Assembly (NCBI GenBank): GCA_003344405.1 | Contig: NOWV01000033.1 | Location: 496,001-560,000, forward strand | Source of the DNA: Trichoplax sp. H2 | Taxonomy: Eukaryota > Placozoa > Uniplacotomia > Trichoplacea | Direction of reading: 5' to 3' | Length of the DNA: 64,000 bases | Part shown: one piece after another, positions 1-12,837 of the stretch | Layout: each line of letters begins with the position of its first letter | How positions within the stretch are numbered: position 1 is the first letter of the stretch | Translations under genes and position numbers: made by a program | The notes under the pieces: generated by a model | What the model was told of the DNA's origin: nothing | The model's database searches: none | The model's input: the letters and a program-made list of their open reading frames with translations, nothing else

Positions 1-3
1 ATA

Positions 4-327
4 CATTCGATACAGGTACCACTGATGTCAATTGTAAATAGATAGTACCCTGCGAAATGATGGCTACACCTATTACCTGATTGTAGAATGTGTGATATTA
101 CAGTAGAAATTTCTCTACGTGGTATACTGTAGTGTACTGGAAGCAGAGTGGTTGGTCGGGCTGGATCAGGCTCCAATCTTGTCGCTTTGCAGCACTCCGC
201 CATGGAGTTTAGGAGTATAGTAATTTGATGTAATATTGCCTTTAGTAATCCTTGCCTGTGCTATGCATTCGATACAGGTACCACTGATGTCAATTGTAAA
301 TAGATAGTACCCTGCGAAATGATGGCT
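4..327. repeat. 62-bp direct repeat, two copies
   Basis: Positions 4-65 and 266-327 are the same 62 bp. Both begin CATTCGATACAGG and end AAATGATGGCT. The 200 bp between them is not repeated. Identity over this length suggests a recent duplication or two copies of a dispersed element. The window edge cuts the left side, so the full unit is unknown. Confidence 0.9.
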
Positions 328-379
328 TATACTGTACTGTACTACGCTATAGACTTTGCAATACTGTACATGTACAGTA

Positions 380-439
380 GGATACAAGCAACCTACAACC
401 TACTGTACATGTACAGTCGGTTGTAGGTTGCTTGTATCC
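380..439. repeat. Perfect 21-bp inverted repeat (fold-back)
   Basis: The arm at 380-400 (GGATACAAGCAACC...) is the exact reverse complement of 419-439. The 18-nt spacer (401-418) is itself near-palindromic (ACTGTACATGTACAGT). The whole unit could form a stem with a second stem in the loop. It lies 53 bp after the second copy of the 62-bp repeat, so both may belong to one small non-coding mobile element. No coding capacity is visible. Confidence 0.85.
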
Positions 440-1228
440 ATTGCATTACACTACTGAGAGCAGAAGCGTAGTTTAATCTGTCAAGTGCCTACACCTGAGC
501 TTGTGGATTAACAAGTAAAATTGATAGTCTAAATAAAATCCATAGTACTATAATTATTACAGACGGATTTTACAACTCTGATCGTTATGACTTTGGACCT
601 AGAAGCTACGGATGAGCAAGTGGAAAGCTCTTATAATAACGTACGCCAAGTCGCCTTTAATACAGAAAACCTTAAGATACACTCTTTTGCGCAATGTATT
701 ACTAATTGACCAGTTTCATTACTGTAGTAACTCTGAAACAGCTAGAAATAATGTAATACATCTAAGCTAGTATATGGTTAAACAATAATCAATTTAATCA
801 CGCATTTCCGGTATCTTTAAATTGATTGATGACATGCAATGCCCATCTTGAACGCTTCTTTGAACACATACTGACATGATGAAACCAATTTTATAAAATA
901 ATCAGACTCGTACAACAATCTGAAATATACAATATAGAGTACACTCGTATGTACACATATAAATATAATATTCATAGTATTGAAGGATTGCATACGAGAT
1001 GTAGAATACATAAGACAGTCAAATCATCTCTACCATATAGTGTACAGTCCAATTTACATTACATAGTTATTTATAATTTTAATTTAGAAACATACAATTT
1101 TTATGCCAAGCTGTCCTATTATATTGTATGTAATAATATTATAAAGGCTACACAACTTGGTACGTACTGTACTAAGATACAAACTAATCCGTGATTGTAC
1201 AGTAGTGGCTAAAGTATTGTGGATATTT

Positions 1229-1234
1229 TTTATT
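1229..1234 (-). promoter_or_regulatory. Candidate poly(A) signal for TMEM237
   Basis: AATAAA on the minus strand, about 160 nt past the TMEM237 stop codon. The hexamer is common by chance in AT-rich DNA, so this is tentative. Confidence 0.35.
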
Positions 1235-1394
1235 AATTTGCAATATTTAAACCAAACTAGAGTAATCAAACTTTGCTTATTTAAAACAATTAGAAATTGA
1301 ATACCGTAATTGTGACTAAATTTTGCAGCTTAAAGAGCTGATACCTACTTGATATCAAAGACATTAAATACTGGCAAAGAATTAGCTATAGATA

Positions 1395-2762
1395 CTATAC
1401 ATCGATATCTTCACCGAGAATATCATTTTTTCGCCCGTATAAATATTTTTCTGGAATGGCTGTTATAGGATTAAAGGATACTAACATCCAGCCTGCTATA
1501 GCCAGTATTCCTCGTAGTAAATTAATAATTCTCCATGAAGAAAATAAGGTTTGGCTCTGAGTAGTTAATCTACGAACATTCTGATCCGTTACCGTTGGCC
1601 AGTAAAAAGACTGATTAACATTATATAAACCGATACGATAATCAATTTCAGCGATACTAGTAGACAGTATTAAGCTTAAAATATGAATTAGGATACACAA
1701 GGCCAGCACTGGGTGGCGAATAAAGCGAGTGATTAATGATACATATTCATGACTTTCTAGGTCAAAACGGTCCATAACCGATACAGTAGCGATCGCTAGT
1801 AAGAAATAGTAAACCGATTGAGCGGCTTGAGAAAGCCTGTTATAACAGGCCAGCACAGTGATAGTTCCATTAACTTGATTTTCAATGGTAGAAATGGATA
1901 TTGTTTGCCATAAAGCAAAGCCTGCTAGCAGGCCTTCACAAAAAAATGCAATCTTCATAAAGATATTAAATACTGAAGAACCTAACTGGGCTGAATTAGT
2001 AATATTACTCATTTTACTTTTTAAAGCGTCGATATCTTTATCTTTTTTCATGTCATTTAGGTTACTCTTGTTTATTCTTCGGAATCCGCCGCCGTCTGTT
2101 CGCTCAACATAAACAACATTAAGAGGTTGACTGGGAAGTGATGGGACTAAATTGGGCGGCTCGGTAATCTCTATATTATAGTCTTTAGATGTAATGACAT
2201 CTTCTGGTGATAAATTAAGATCGTGATCGAAATCTGCCTCTGAGTAATGCGATACTGCCGCAGCCGATGTCAACTGGTAATCTTTCCTTTTTTTGCCTTT
2301 CTTCTTTCTTGATCTCTCTTCATTTTTAGTGGTATCTCCATCAACAACATCTGGATTACCAAAAGAATCATTCATTTTTAAACCATCTTTATTTTCATGA
2401 TCGTCTGCCTGAACACTAGCACGAGAGCCGCTTTCCATGTACGAATTATCCGCCATTTGTTGACCCGTGGTTCGTTTTTTCTTCTTTTTTATTGATTTAG
2501 GAACTATTTTCTCTTGATCATCATGATCGCTAGCAAATGCAGTTTCACGTTCTACTAGTTTAGCCCTTTTCTCTTCCACATTCTTCTTACGTCGTGAATT
2601 AGTAGTTGCTTTAGGATCTTTTGTCACATCATCAGTGTCTTCTTGCAAAGCTCTCTTCTTTCTTGTTTTCTTTGTTTCTGTTGTATCAATCATCTGAATT
2701 GCACTTGATTGCGGTTTGCGAATTTTCTTACGTTGCCTTGAATTGCTATTATCGTCCGCCAT
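1395..2762 (-). CDS. TMEM237: TMEM237-like tetraspan transition-zone protein
   Basis: A single open frame of 455 codons runs from ATG to TAG with no intron. Residues 1-260 are charged and low in complexity, with many Lys/Arg runs (91-97, 151-160). A conserved-looking stretch follows at about 183-235, and then four hydrophobic segments at about 266-291, 313-330, 350-371 and 411-430. The end is short and polar (LYGRKNDILGED). This order, a disordered basic N-terminus and four C-terminal membrane spans, is that of TMEM237/ALS2CR4. That family belongs to the tectonic-like/MKS module at the ciliary transition zone; human TMEM237 is about 400 aa. The assignment rests on recalled family resemblance around the first membrane span (FCEGLLAGFALW). 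Neighbouring genes have many introns, so the intronless state is unusual and could mean intron loss or a retrocopy. The start codon is the first ATG in the frame. Confidence 0.8.
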   Translation of the reverse strand: MADDNSNSRQRKKIRKPQSSAIQMIDTTETKKTRKKRALQEDTDDVTKDPKATTNSRRKKNVEEKRAKLVERETAFASDHDDQEKIVPKSIKKKKKRTTGQQMADNSYMESGSRASVQADDHENKDGLKMNDSFGNPDVVDGDTTKNEERSRKKKGKKRKDYQLTSAAAVSHYSEADFDHDLNLSPEDVITSKDYNIEITEPPNLVPSLPSQPLNVVYVERTDGGGFRRINKSNLNDMKKDKDIDALKSKMSNITNSAQLGSSVFNIFMKIAFFCEGLLAGFALWQTISISTIENQVNGTITVLACYNRLSQAAQSVYYFLLAIATVSVMDRFDLESHEYVSLITRFIRHPVLALCILIHILSLILSTSIAEIDYRIGLYNVNQSFYWPTVTDQNVRRLTTQSQTLFSSWRIINLLRGILAIAGWMLVSFNPITAIPEKYLYGRKNDILGEDIDV

Positions 2763-3953
2763 TTGTTCTCTAAATGTTATTCCAGATTGTTATTACCAAG
2801 CTAATATTTTGGGGATGTACTCGTACTAATTATTACAAGGTAGCACACCTAAAATAAATAAATAAATTAATCAATGAAACACCGATAAGATCGCATAAGT
2901 ATTTTTAGCGATATCGCGAATTAGCGACTGTATAAATTTAGTACTGGATTTGTAATGAAGATATAAAACTTAAAATTTCGACAGCATCATCTTAATGTAG
3001 TATCATTGCATGCAGTCTTTGCATATCCATAGAGTCAGTTAGTAGCAATGAGAGTAATTTTATTCCAATTACGAGTGTGAAAGAGCCATAACAAATACTG
3101 TACAGTAGTCCTTGTTTACCTGCCTAGTGATAATTTAATATTGATGTCGTATCGACAACCCCACTGTAGTAGCGATCGTCAAATCATAACTGTACTTAAC
3201 AACAATCTAATATTCATCGAGTTCCATCAATCAATTGAGCCAAGTCTCAGTTTGTTTCGCGTATCGTATTTATAGACATTATTACTGTTAGCCTATTGTG
3301 AAAATGCTTCTTTTATCATGAACGTATACAGTGTGTACTCTAGAAGTATCTGTAATTCATAGTGCAAGTATTATTATTATTTATTTGTTTCTTATCAACA
3401 CAAAATAATATTTTTTTGGCCTCAATTTAATGCAGCTTGGTATTGCTTAAATCTGTAGCTTTAACCGCGAGATGTCACGCGAATACAATGTTTGCGTTAT
3501 GTCAAATTATCAAGGTAATGACGAGGTATACCGAATTACGATATGTATGTTTTACTTCAGAATCAATTAGCATGCCAACGTACCGTAGACGGCTGTCTAT
3601 TGCTTTTGTTACTCTAGTGAAAGGTGACGACCAAAGTTGCTTAAGGTTAAGATTCAACTGGATAGTATTTTACCAGTCAATTAATTGATTAACTGGGAAT
3701 CTTTGACGTTCTGATACGCGTCCGTTAATTGCGCATCTATAGCATTGTAGCTTGTAGTATTAACGATGATACTACGTAGTATTCCTATAAAGCTACAGCA
3801 AAGTGTAATATTAGCACTCAAGTATAAAACCCGGACAACGATGCCTTCGAGTAGCAGGATCATACGATGGAGGCCAGGCCAGGATTTCTAGTACTCGCAT
3901 ATCAAAAATTGTTGTACGATCAACAAAGAACGGTAAGAAGAGTACACTAATAA

Positions 3954-4093
3954 CGGTTGAGGAATTCGAATGGCATCATTACGCAAGCGCAAAGGAGCAG
4001 TCGGCAATCCATACTGGAGCTGTTAAGCGGTTGAGGAATTCGAATGGCATTATTACGCAAGCGCAAAGGAGCAGTTGGCAATCCATACTGGAG
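3954..4093. repeat. 74-bp tandem duplication
   Basis: Two adjacent copies begin at 3954 and 4028, both starting CGGTTGAGGAATTCGAATGG and ending near CCATACTGGAG. They differ at only a few positions (for example CATCATTACG and CATTATTACG). I see no coding potential. Confidence 0.85.
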
Positions 4094-4261
4094 TCGTTAT
4101 TGTAAATGGAGTGAAAACGCAACCCGAGCCCGATAAAACCCGATCCGATCCAATTGTTGATTTTCGAACCCGAAATGAAAACAATCGCTATACAAACACT
4201 GTATCGCCATCGAAATTCTGAAGGCGAATCCTGCCCTCGGAGTCGGGTTTCGGGTTGACTT

Positions 4262-4800
4262 TTAACGACACTGACACATACAGTACACTGAGTACAGTAC
4301 AGTACAGTACACCACCGGGTGAATACTGTACTGTATTGTACTGTACTGTACGGCAGGATACTGCAAGAGTGATTTATACTGTATCGTGATAGCTTTGTAC
4401 AGTATTGACCGGCCTAGGATGGTCCAAAAGTTTGAAGTTGACTGTAAAGCCTTTTTAAGACTAGAGTTCGAGTTTGGGGCTAGTGGCAAACGGTAAGATT
4501 TGGTTGGGTTTAGTTTTAGAATAAAAAAAAATTGGTATACAGTACAGTACTGGACTGTAGTAAAAGACAATCTTACTGTACTGTACAGTGTACAGTGTAC
4601 AGTACAGTACAGTACTGTACCGTATTCTATGCAAAGTGCGAAGTACTGTACACTGTACACTATGTACTGTACTGTACTGTACTGTATGTCACGTGTACTG
4701 TGCTGTACTGTACTGTACACACCTTCTACAGTTAAATTCAAGACCGCACCTCGAACCGACAGTACTGTACAGTACGTACTGTACAGCATGGAGCCCCGTA
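4262..4800. repeat. Dense GTACTGTACAGTAC palindrome cluster
   Basis: This stretch is packed with overlapping TACTGTA and TACAGTA words that repeatedly form the self-complementary 14-mer GTACTGTACAGTAC and shorter or longer variants. Unrelated sequence at about 4340-4530 interrupts it. Reading frames open across it on both strands (long runs of Tyr, Cys, Thr, Val), but this is a by-product of the repeat lacking stop triplets in some frames. The same words recur at about 360-418, 36180-37085, 45940-46140, 46510-46830 and 48720-49110. Confidence 0.9.
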
Positions 4801-5908
4801 GTCCTGCAGCCTGTTTGATTCTGTCGTTCTCTTTTCATCTCAGTGTGTTGTTGTGCACATTTCTTGTTCATAAAAACTTGAAACTTAAAAAAAAACTTAT
4901 AGCGACTGGCTGATAGAACCTACACATTGCATGTTAAGTAGTAGTACTAACTTGACCTAATATATACCCATACTGAGCAATATACCTCATCCTAATCAGA
5001 CATTGGCACCAGGACAGTCGACTGAGTACAGTAGTGTGCTATGCCTTGAAACGCGAGATCATACTTTCTGAATTCCTTTTCTCTCTTTCTCTCTCTCTCT
5101 TCTTGTGTCTTAATTAATTAAAATCAGTTTCTCAGTACATTTTGTGTGCAAATTCCTTAAGACTACAGGCTATATTATACCCATCGCAGTGTCGAAATTA
5201 CAACCTCAGTCAATGCTAGGTGGTCTCGTCCACTTTACGAGCATTGCGCCCTGCACGAACAGTGAATGAAAGCTAGGTAATCCCTCCTACCGGCGACTTG
5301 CCGTTGTTGTTGACTTGTTCATTCGTCCATAATCTCCATACCAGACGCTAGACAGTAAGACATGATCCGCTACATGCCAGACATTAAATATACAAATATA
5401 CAAGTGTGCAACCATTTTATTTTTGCTTTCATCAATCACAAACGATGACTGTCTACAGTATTTGTTGTAAGACTACTGCTGTTGTACGCATCATTGCAAG
5501 ACTCTTATTGTCTCGTACTCTATTCAATCCACTCCCGCTACTCTCCAACATAAAGGTAACGTGATGATATTTTTATTGGTGGGGCTGGGCAACTAGTTTT
5601 GAAAAATAGCGATCGCGCTGTTTGTACATATGGCTGTATACGTATGCATATCACACATCCTCGTATATATACACTACAGTAAGTGACCATATCAGGCGTA
5701 CATGAAAAGAAAAGCTTTCAACGGAGCAGCATCAAGCCAGCTTGCGTATTTTAGCCCCCCAATTTTTTTTTTTTGGCTAATCATGCTATCTTAACTGATG
5801 TAAAAAAAGAAAACTTATTCCTAGTTGAATAGGCAGTATAGTATTAGGACGGTGATATCCGTAGTTCAATACTACTACTACGTTATTAATTGTGCTACGT
5901 GATCTTAG

Positions 5909-6039
5909 ATCAACAGCCTTAGTGGTAACAGCGCAAAATTGCAAGGCTGAATTTGTCCCCTTTGAAGATTGCACACGATTTGGTGTTATTCCTACTCAAG
6001 AGATGATGATCAGTACAGCAACAGATGCCAACGGTAGCG
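5909..6039 (+). CDS. Candidate upstream exon of the PDZ gene
   Basis: A possible internal exon runs from an AG at 5907-5908 to a GTAGGT donor at 6040. One frame is open throughout (1 + 43 codons + 1) and reads like real protein (for example VPFEDCTRFGVIPTQE). It ends with one spare base, which is the phase needed to join the 12838 exon (two spare bases). The join would put Asp-Glu-Ile in front of the first PDZ domain. No ATG precedes it in frame, so it cannot be the first exon as drawn. The weak pyrimidine tract and the 6.8-kb intron it requires keep confidence low. It could be a chance open frame. Confidence 0.35.
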
Positions 6040-9000
6040 GTAGGTCTAAAAATGATAACTCATATACCATATTATGCTGTTGTTTGGTATTACCTATTTT
6101 TATGCGGTCATCACTTTGATTTCGTGCCCCCCAAAAAACACTATCAATCGTAATCAACAATGTTCTGTAAGCACAGCTAAGATCTTTTTTAGTGTTGATC
6201 CAAAATTTCAATAATTATCTAATTTTTACTCGGCCTCCACTATCAGCCAATTGGATGGATGGCCTTCGCGCCATCTTAACAGTTATCTTAGGCTATAATC
6301 TGTACGCCAATTAAGTTGGCAAAAGAATTCCCAATCTAAAAAAAGAGAGTATGATCGTGCTTCAAGCGGTCCATTTTTTATCGAAACTCTAAATATGGTA
6401 GAAAAGTAGATAAAACACGAAAGCAAAGCACTTGAAAATTGACAAAGACGTCTTGCTGTACATTCGCATTCTTCAATAGACACCATCACAAATTAAAGGG
6501 GGGTCGATATCTTTTCTAGATAAGATAAAATTGTACTAAAGGTACGTTATTATCAATTCATTGAAAAGAGTTGGTGGAGTGTTTATTGAAAGTAAAATAG
6601 AGATACTTAATCACGTTATTAGCGTAGGCACAAGTAAGCCTTGCAAGACTATCAATTTCTTGGACGTCTGACAATTGCTTTGATTACATCAAACAATCTT
6701 ATGACATTGCATTAATTTGATTTTTACTCACTTTCTTTATCGTTTAATTAAAAGACGCCAACTTTAGCTAATAAGTAACAGTCGCGATCTAATTCTCACA
6801 CAATGTAACGGTAAGCAGAAATTAGCTTTCTTAATTTCTTTATGAAAGAAAAATTGCACAGTTCTATAGCGACAGCTTCCTGCTTAACTTAAAGTGTACA
6901 TTAGCGCCGTCGAACTCGGCTACAGTTACTTAGTTATGGATCCTAAGTTGTTTACTTTTATGTGACTAAAACGGTCATCAAACTGTTAGTTTGCGTTCTC
7001 CCGTTGATATCTTTTAGTTGCCTAATTAAATTTTGAATGTTTAATGTTTAATCAATACTTTCCTCTTGGTGCTTAGACTACACTGCAATTCCATTTTATT
7101 TTCGAACTTTTTCCTTTCAGCAATTTTATCTCATATGAGCAGTATTGAAACTGACTTATCCTTTATGAATGATTTCAATCTTGAAATACATGTCGTTCAT
7201 CTGTAGTCATGATCTCCCATTCAAGGAATAATCTCATTTTATACCGATATTCATGTCATGCTAACTCTTTAAGCAAAAACACTACAAACCTCTATGGAAT
7301 GCATCAACGTATGTTTTACTAGCAATTTATTAATTAATGATAAAATCTCCTATTCATGCTTTCAAGTCAATGCCCGCTTGTTTTCGTTAAAATAATACGA
7401 AAAAATGTTATTTTCTATCTACCGAGATGAAATTGACATCAATTTCCAAAGTTCGATGTTTTATTATTTAGATTCGATGTTGAAAAGCGGACAATAAGAG
7501 TTTGTATAAATTAATACTCTGCTCTTGTAACCTGTCAAGCGCTAATCCATGCAACGATATCGTTTTCATCACAGCTAATTAAATTGACGCTCTTTCTTTC
7601 GTTGTCATATTCTAAAGACTGTGGGACCGAGATAGTTCATTACGGTAGTATCCAACTGTTTTAATCAAATCATCAATTTTTTGAATTCTCTCAATATCCC
7701 TTGATATAGGATGTTGTTGGTCCTAATGCTTACAAATAACATAGAATTAATTTTGGTCAGTTTTAATTGCTGTTATATACTGAAACGACCATACCACATT
7801 GATCGCTAATTTGTTTCAAACAAAATTTTTATCCAATCGTTTAGAAATGTATCCTTTTATATAGATATCCATCATGACTGATTTCGAATGGTGAATAGCT
7901 TGCAAGTTAATTTAACGAGCAATATTAAAATAGCATGACACTGGCATCATTGATACTGAGCCAAGTGCATTAACTATTTTGATATTGTCTACAATTTTCC
8001 GAAAACACTCACTACTGCCGTAGTACATTATAATGAAATATGCTGACTCTATTACTGACATGATAAGCCTATTAGGGAGATTTATATAATCTGACAAATA
8101 AAGAAGTGTTAGCAGCCGGTTCTTCGATAATCACTATCTTTTCTCTTACAATAGTATTCACAGAAGAATAACTCGCCTTCTTCATTCCTACTTCTGCAGA
8201 TTGCTAGAACGTAATGCTGTCATTTATAGTCTGCCAATAATCAATTCGTTTTCAATAGCAATACTGTAAGGAAATTTCATCACGTTAACGTTTTACGAAA
8301 AACTGAGCCTGCAATAAAGTGGTAAATTGGAATGATAATTTCTCTTTCAAATAAAGATAACGTTCGTTAAATGGACACTCTGACTTAAAGTATGATAGAA
8401 AATAAATTTGATTTACACACTGTGTAAGCAAATGAATCATCAGATACATTTTTATTTTACCGCAAGACTTGTAAGATAATATTGCCTCTCTGCTAGAATA
8501 ATATCGGTGTATTATGAGTATTGATGTCGTATTGGTTATCTACAGAATAATGTGTACTTTAAGAGTAACATTATACACTAAAACTATAGTTGCGAAGACT
8601 AACAGTACACAACGTCATCAAATTTGCATTGATCCTTATCCTTTCTATTATCATTCACTAAAAAACTTGTTAATTGTAACGTCTGGTGGAGTTGCTCTAT
8701 CCTGTACAGCATTTACTTATTTATCATATTTGTTGTCTGCTGCAAATATGAATAATAAGTATCATCATCAATTATCCAATAGGAAGTTATGATTAACAAA
8801 GTTGACTAATTATTGGCTCCAACATGTTTAACTAGTTAACATTCCGGAAGTAGGGATTACAAAAAATGTCATACAAATTAGTTACGTGCAAAATGAGGGA
8901 TTAAAAAATGCAGTCCTTGATATGTCTACTGTACAGTATTATAACGGAAACTAAGCTTTCACCGAAACAACTAATGATGCTTGAATTAAAAGTATGATAA

Positions 9001-12000
9001 TTTTAATTGAAATATTTGTGAACATCAATAGACTGCATCGAAATACTGTTATTTCGATAAAGTTATTGTATACGAGGTAGCCGTGATATCAAGATTGCCA
9101 CTCATTTAAAAATAATATTATGCACTTCACGTGATTTATTTTGACCGTTATAAGGGATACTCTAATTGGCATCTCGCTCATTATTTTTATTAAAATATCC
9201 TTGTGATGTTATCTATGCGATAGTAAGCAGTAGTCTGATGTCAAATTTGACTCATACCATGCTAATTTAGATTTACACAAAAAAGTAAACGGCTACCGTA
9301 TGATGGTATATCGTTTTAGTTTATACGTAATTAATAAGCAATTGCAGATAATCTATGCTTTACGGATTAAACTTCGACCTTAAATCAACACCTTAGAAAG
9401 TTTACACTTTTAATTTATTTATTAGAAATTGATTTAAAGATAATATGTAAAATTTACGCAATCTAGAGCTATTTAACTTATTAGTAATTACGCATAAAGT
9501 GCAATAGACACATTATAAAAACAGAATGTTACAAAGAGCAATATAGGATACACTATACTTCTAAAATCTTCGTAAATGCAGCAATGTGTATATCCACATT
9601 TTTGCTTCTCTGATTTTATTTAAGTATAGGTTCTGAGCGGATATCACCGCTAATCTTTCGTATTATTGTAGCTAGCTGCCATACTTACATTTTACAGTTA
9701 GATCCGATATTATTGTCTATCTAGCACATGCAATAACAGCGATTCATATTCATCTGATTAATTCACTAAACAACTGGTTTAAATTAGTTGATAAAGTGCT
9801 TAATTTTTTTTGCATCTATTGGAAACAGCAACATTTCTTCTTTTACCAGATTCACAACTATAACACCATCAACTGCAGCTGCAATTACCGCTAACTTCTA
9901 AAAGATGCGATTAGCGTACAATCATTGAATTACATGCTAATACAAAGAAGATTGTATTACGAGAAAATGATACCCGTAGCTTGATATTTTAAGTCACCAA
10001 TAATTTTCTTTTCATGGTTGTAACGGTACAATGAGATAATTACTACATTATACCTAAATGTTTCAACAGTAGTCATGATAAATTAGCTGGCAGGATATCC
10101 TGCTGTCTGAATTGGATTACTACGTGATAATCCTTGACGATGCTAAATGTTTTACTAACTTAAGCAAGCCAGGCTTCAATCTATAGCAGCAATATAAGTT
10201 TACGTTGATGATCTTATCAGTCTAATTGTCAAGCTTTAAAGAATGGCTTCACATACAGACTGAAAATACTATAAAATTGACGGCATTATGTAGAATCTTT
10301 CTACAACTGAAATATTATTAACTACTCAAATCCAGTCCCTTCGAATAAAATATATTGCCTCTACGTTGTTCTCGCTCACCAGTAGCTGCATATTTTGAGA
10401 GTATCCAAAATAAATTTGCTATTAATATTATCGATAGTTGAGAGCCAGTTAGTAGGCACCTACCGCTTCACTACATAGCATTTGAAGACGGAGGTAATGA
10501 TGTACTTCATTGTTTTTTTGAAAATATTCTATAATAGGATTAAGGGATGAAATAGATGTGTAGTTCATTTTGTCCGTGGTTGGATTTCGTGTACTGTAAT
10601 GTGCACTTGCAGTATGCACATAAAATGCCAATGGCTAAATATTTCTAGATGTATCTTCATTGCTAATTTCTTGTGGAATATCGATTGGTGGAGTCCATTT
10701 GAATTAACATGTATATTTTATATAAGCACATACTGCTATCACAGCCATATTGACTTTTATGTGCATACAAAATACATAAGAATGGCTCATTTTGCAAGTC
10801 TTTTCATACTCATAGTGAGTAAGATCTAATTGGCATATTTTATTTATTCATTTTACTAAACCAATATGAGTAAATACACCATGATATTAATTTGTAACTT
10901 TTTTATACATACGAGATAAATTAAGTACTCTCATGTTCGTAACCAGTCTATCTTCTTTCTGTTTACGATGAGTAAATCCCTGCTGTAATTTCGTGAGGAG
11001 TTACCTGACTCTCTTTACCTTCTATAATGCCATCACAAGCTTGATTAATTTGCTATGCAAGAGACTAATTCGTAGCTAGTTGTGCTAATCTAAACACGAA
11101 TTAGAATATCTAATTACTGATCGTATGATCAACCTCAATCAACCAACACGTTTTATGTTATACAGTAGTGGCTATATTATATATTACCTAGGCTATTGTT
11201 TTTGTTTGATTATATTATTTTTAATTTGATTGTTGTTATATAACAGTCCATCGACGAATTAATCAAGGCATAAGTACAACACCCGCTAGTATGAGCTTCT
11301 TGTATATTTATTACCAATTGGAGATGATGGCATAGCTAGGTAAAACCCTTAAAACCGTTTAATTGTCTCTCTATCCATCTCTATTTTACCCTCTGTTTGC
11401 AATAGTTAAGAATAGATCATTGCGAAAAAAAAGTCTACTTGTTTATAAACTACCAATTATTGCCACTATTGATGGCAGGTGGATTGTGCATATTCTGCAA
11501 TCTGTATTATGCCTATTCTCGTTTTCTTGCTAATGTTTTGCTTATTAACATTTTTTTGTCTAACATGATAAATCATAGACTTTTTCACACTATTGTATAA
11601 TGACATTAATATTAAGATTAATTTCTTTAGCATATTTACGCTTCACTGTTTGTGATCACTGATAATCAACTTGGTTACTCCCTTAATCTAAAAGTCGAAA
11701 ACGCTTCATTATAATTATTAATTGTGATCTTCCCTTACTACTTTCTAGTAGTTCATTTAAATTAGCCATCTTTTATCGATAGATTAGATAATAGCTCTAA
11801 CTCTCCGATTAATATAATTATTTTACATTTAATAATTATAATCGCACATGACTTGCTATCGTTCCCGCTATCGTCTGCCATAATGATCATCTATTCTTAA
11901 TCGGTAGTTTAATAGATCTAAATGCAATAGTTCAAATTTAAATTGAATCCAATCTATAATAAGAGAGGTTGTATGAATTATATTATTGCCCAGTAATAAA

Positions 12001-12837
12001 ATTGTAATCAGCATTAAATTTCAACATTTACTGATGGCATTAATTTCACTAAATACTATCATTAGTCACTTTACGTAGAGAGGAGAAAATGGAGTATAAA
12101 ATGAAGAAAATAATCGCGGTACTAGGGATATTCTGCATTATCTAATATACATTGTCAATTTAAATATATGTGCATAAACAATAGCCAAAGACAAGGGGTA
12201 TAATTAGAGCCACCACTTTTCCATCCATAGGGAGGAGCTCCTTTTAGTATCCAAATCAATGCACATGAGACGAATTCTTAATTATTTTTCATTTCAATAT
12301 CTTGACCTTTCCAACGATTTTAATCCAATCCAATATAAGGACATACTGTAGAGTTGATGTTGGCTATTTTTTTAAAGTCTTGAAGGCTAATACCCCTTTT
12401 TAAAATAAGTTTCTACAAAAATTGAATACAATTTTGCCATCAACAGTATCCGTTAGCACCAATGTCAAAAGGAGACTGCCTTTTCACATGATACAAATCA
12501 TCGTATTGACCACTATAGTATTGGACAATAGCCTATTGATATATAGGAAAAAGTATGTACAGTATTTGCATTTAATTAAAATTCCTCTTTAATTTAATAT
12601 TGAAATCTGTTCCGTATTATGATCGTTTTATTTTTAGTAGCAATTGTCTTAAAAATTTTCTTGATCCAATCAAACTTCTATCGCCTCTAATTATTCCTTA
12701 CATTACTGCTCTACTGTACTCATATGGTTATTAAGAAGAAGAATATTTCATGGTATCTCTTAACTAGACAACTATAGCTCTAGCAATATTACATCGGTAC
12801 TGATGTCAGATTTTAATCTTTACTTTTCTTAACTTAG
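6040..12837. other. Long AT-rich stretch with no gene seen
   Basis: I found no convincing exon, RNA gene or strong repeat here. Short open frames (for example 8514-8792 and 10599-10829) show no recognisable motif or splice context. If the 5909-6039 exon belongs to the PDZ gene, this whole stretch is one long intron. Otherwise it contains the gene's unseen first exon and promoter. Confidence 0.4.

Larger units (their letters stand above)
1..1394. other. Intergenic, no gene seen
   Basis: I see no convincing coding exon here on either strand. The stretch holds a 62-bp exact direct repeat, a fold-back (both listed separately) and scattered GTAC-rich palindromes. Its right end is the 3' flank of the minus-strand TMEM237 gene. 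Confidence 0.6.
2763..5908. other. Intergenic, repeats only
   Basis: This probably includes the TMEM237 promoter at its left end. I see a 74-bp tandem repeat and a dense palindrome cluster (listed separately), plus a T-rich and a CT-rich tract near 5090-5101 and 5765-5774. Open frames at 3437-3688 and in the 4.2-4.9 kb cluster look like chance or repeat artefacts. Confidence 0.5.

Noticed and set aside
3437-3688. 83-codon plus-strand frame with an opposing minus-strand frame
   Set aside because: No motif, no splice partner in phase, and no start context. It is probably chance.
4262-4913. Overlapping long open frames on both strands (up to 175 codons)
   Set aside because: They lie in the TACTGTA/TACAGTA repeat, which lacks stops in some frames. 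The translations are repeats of Tyr, Cys, Thr, Val and Leu with no domain.
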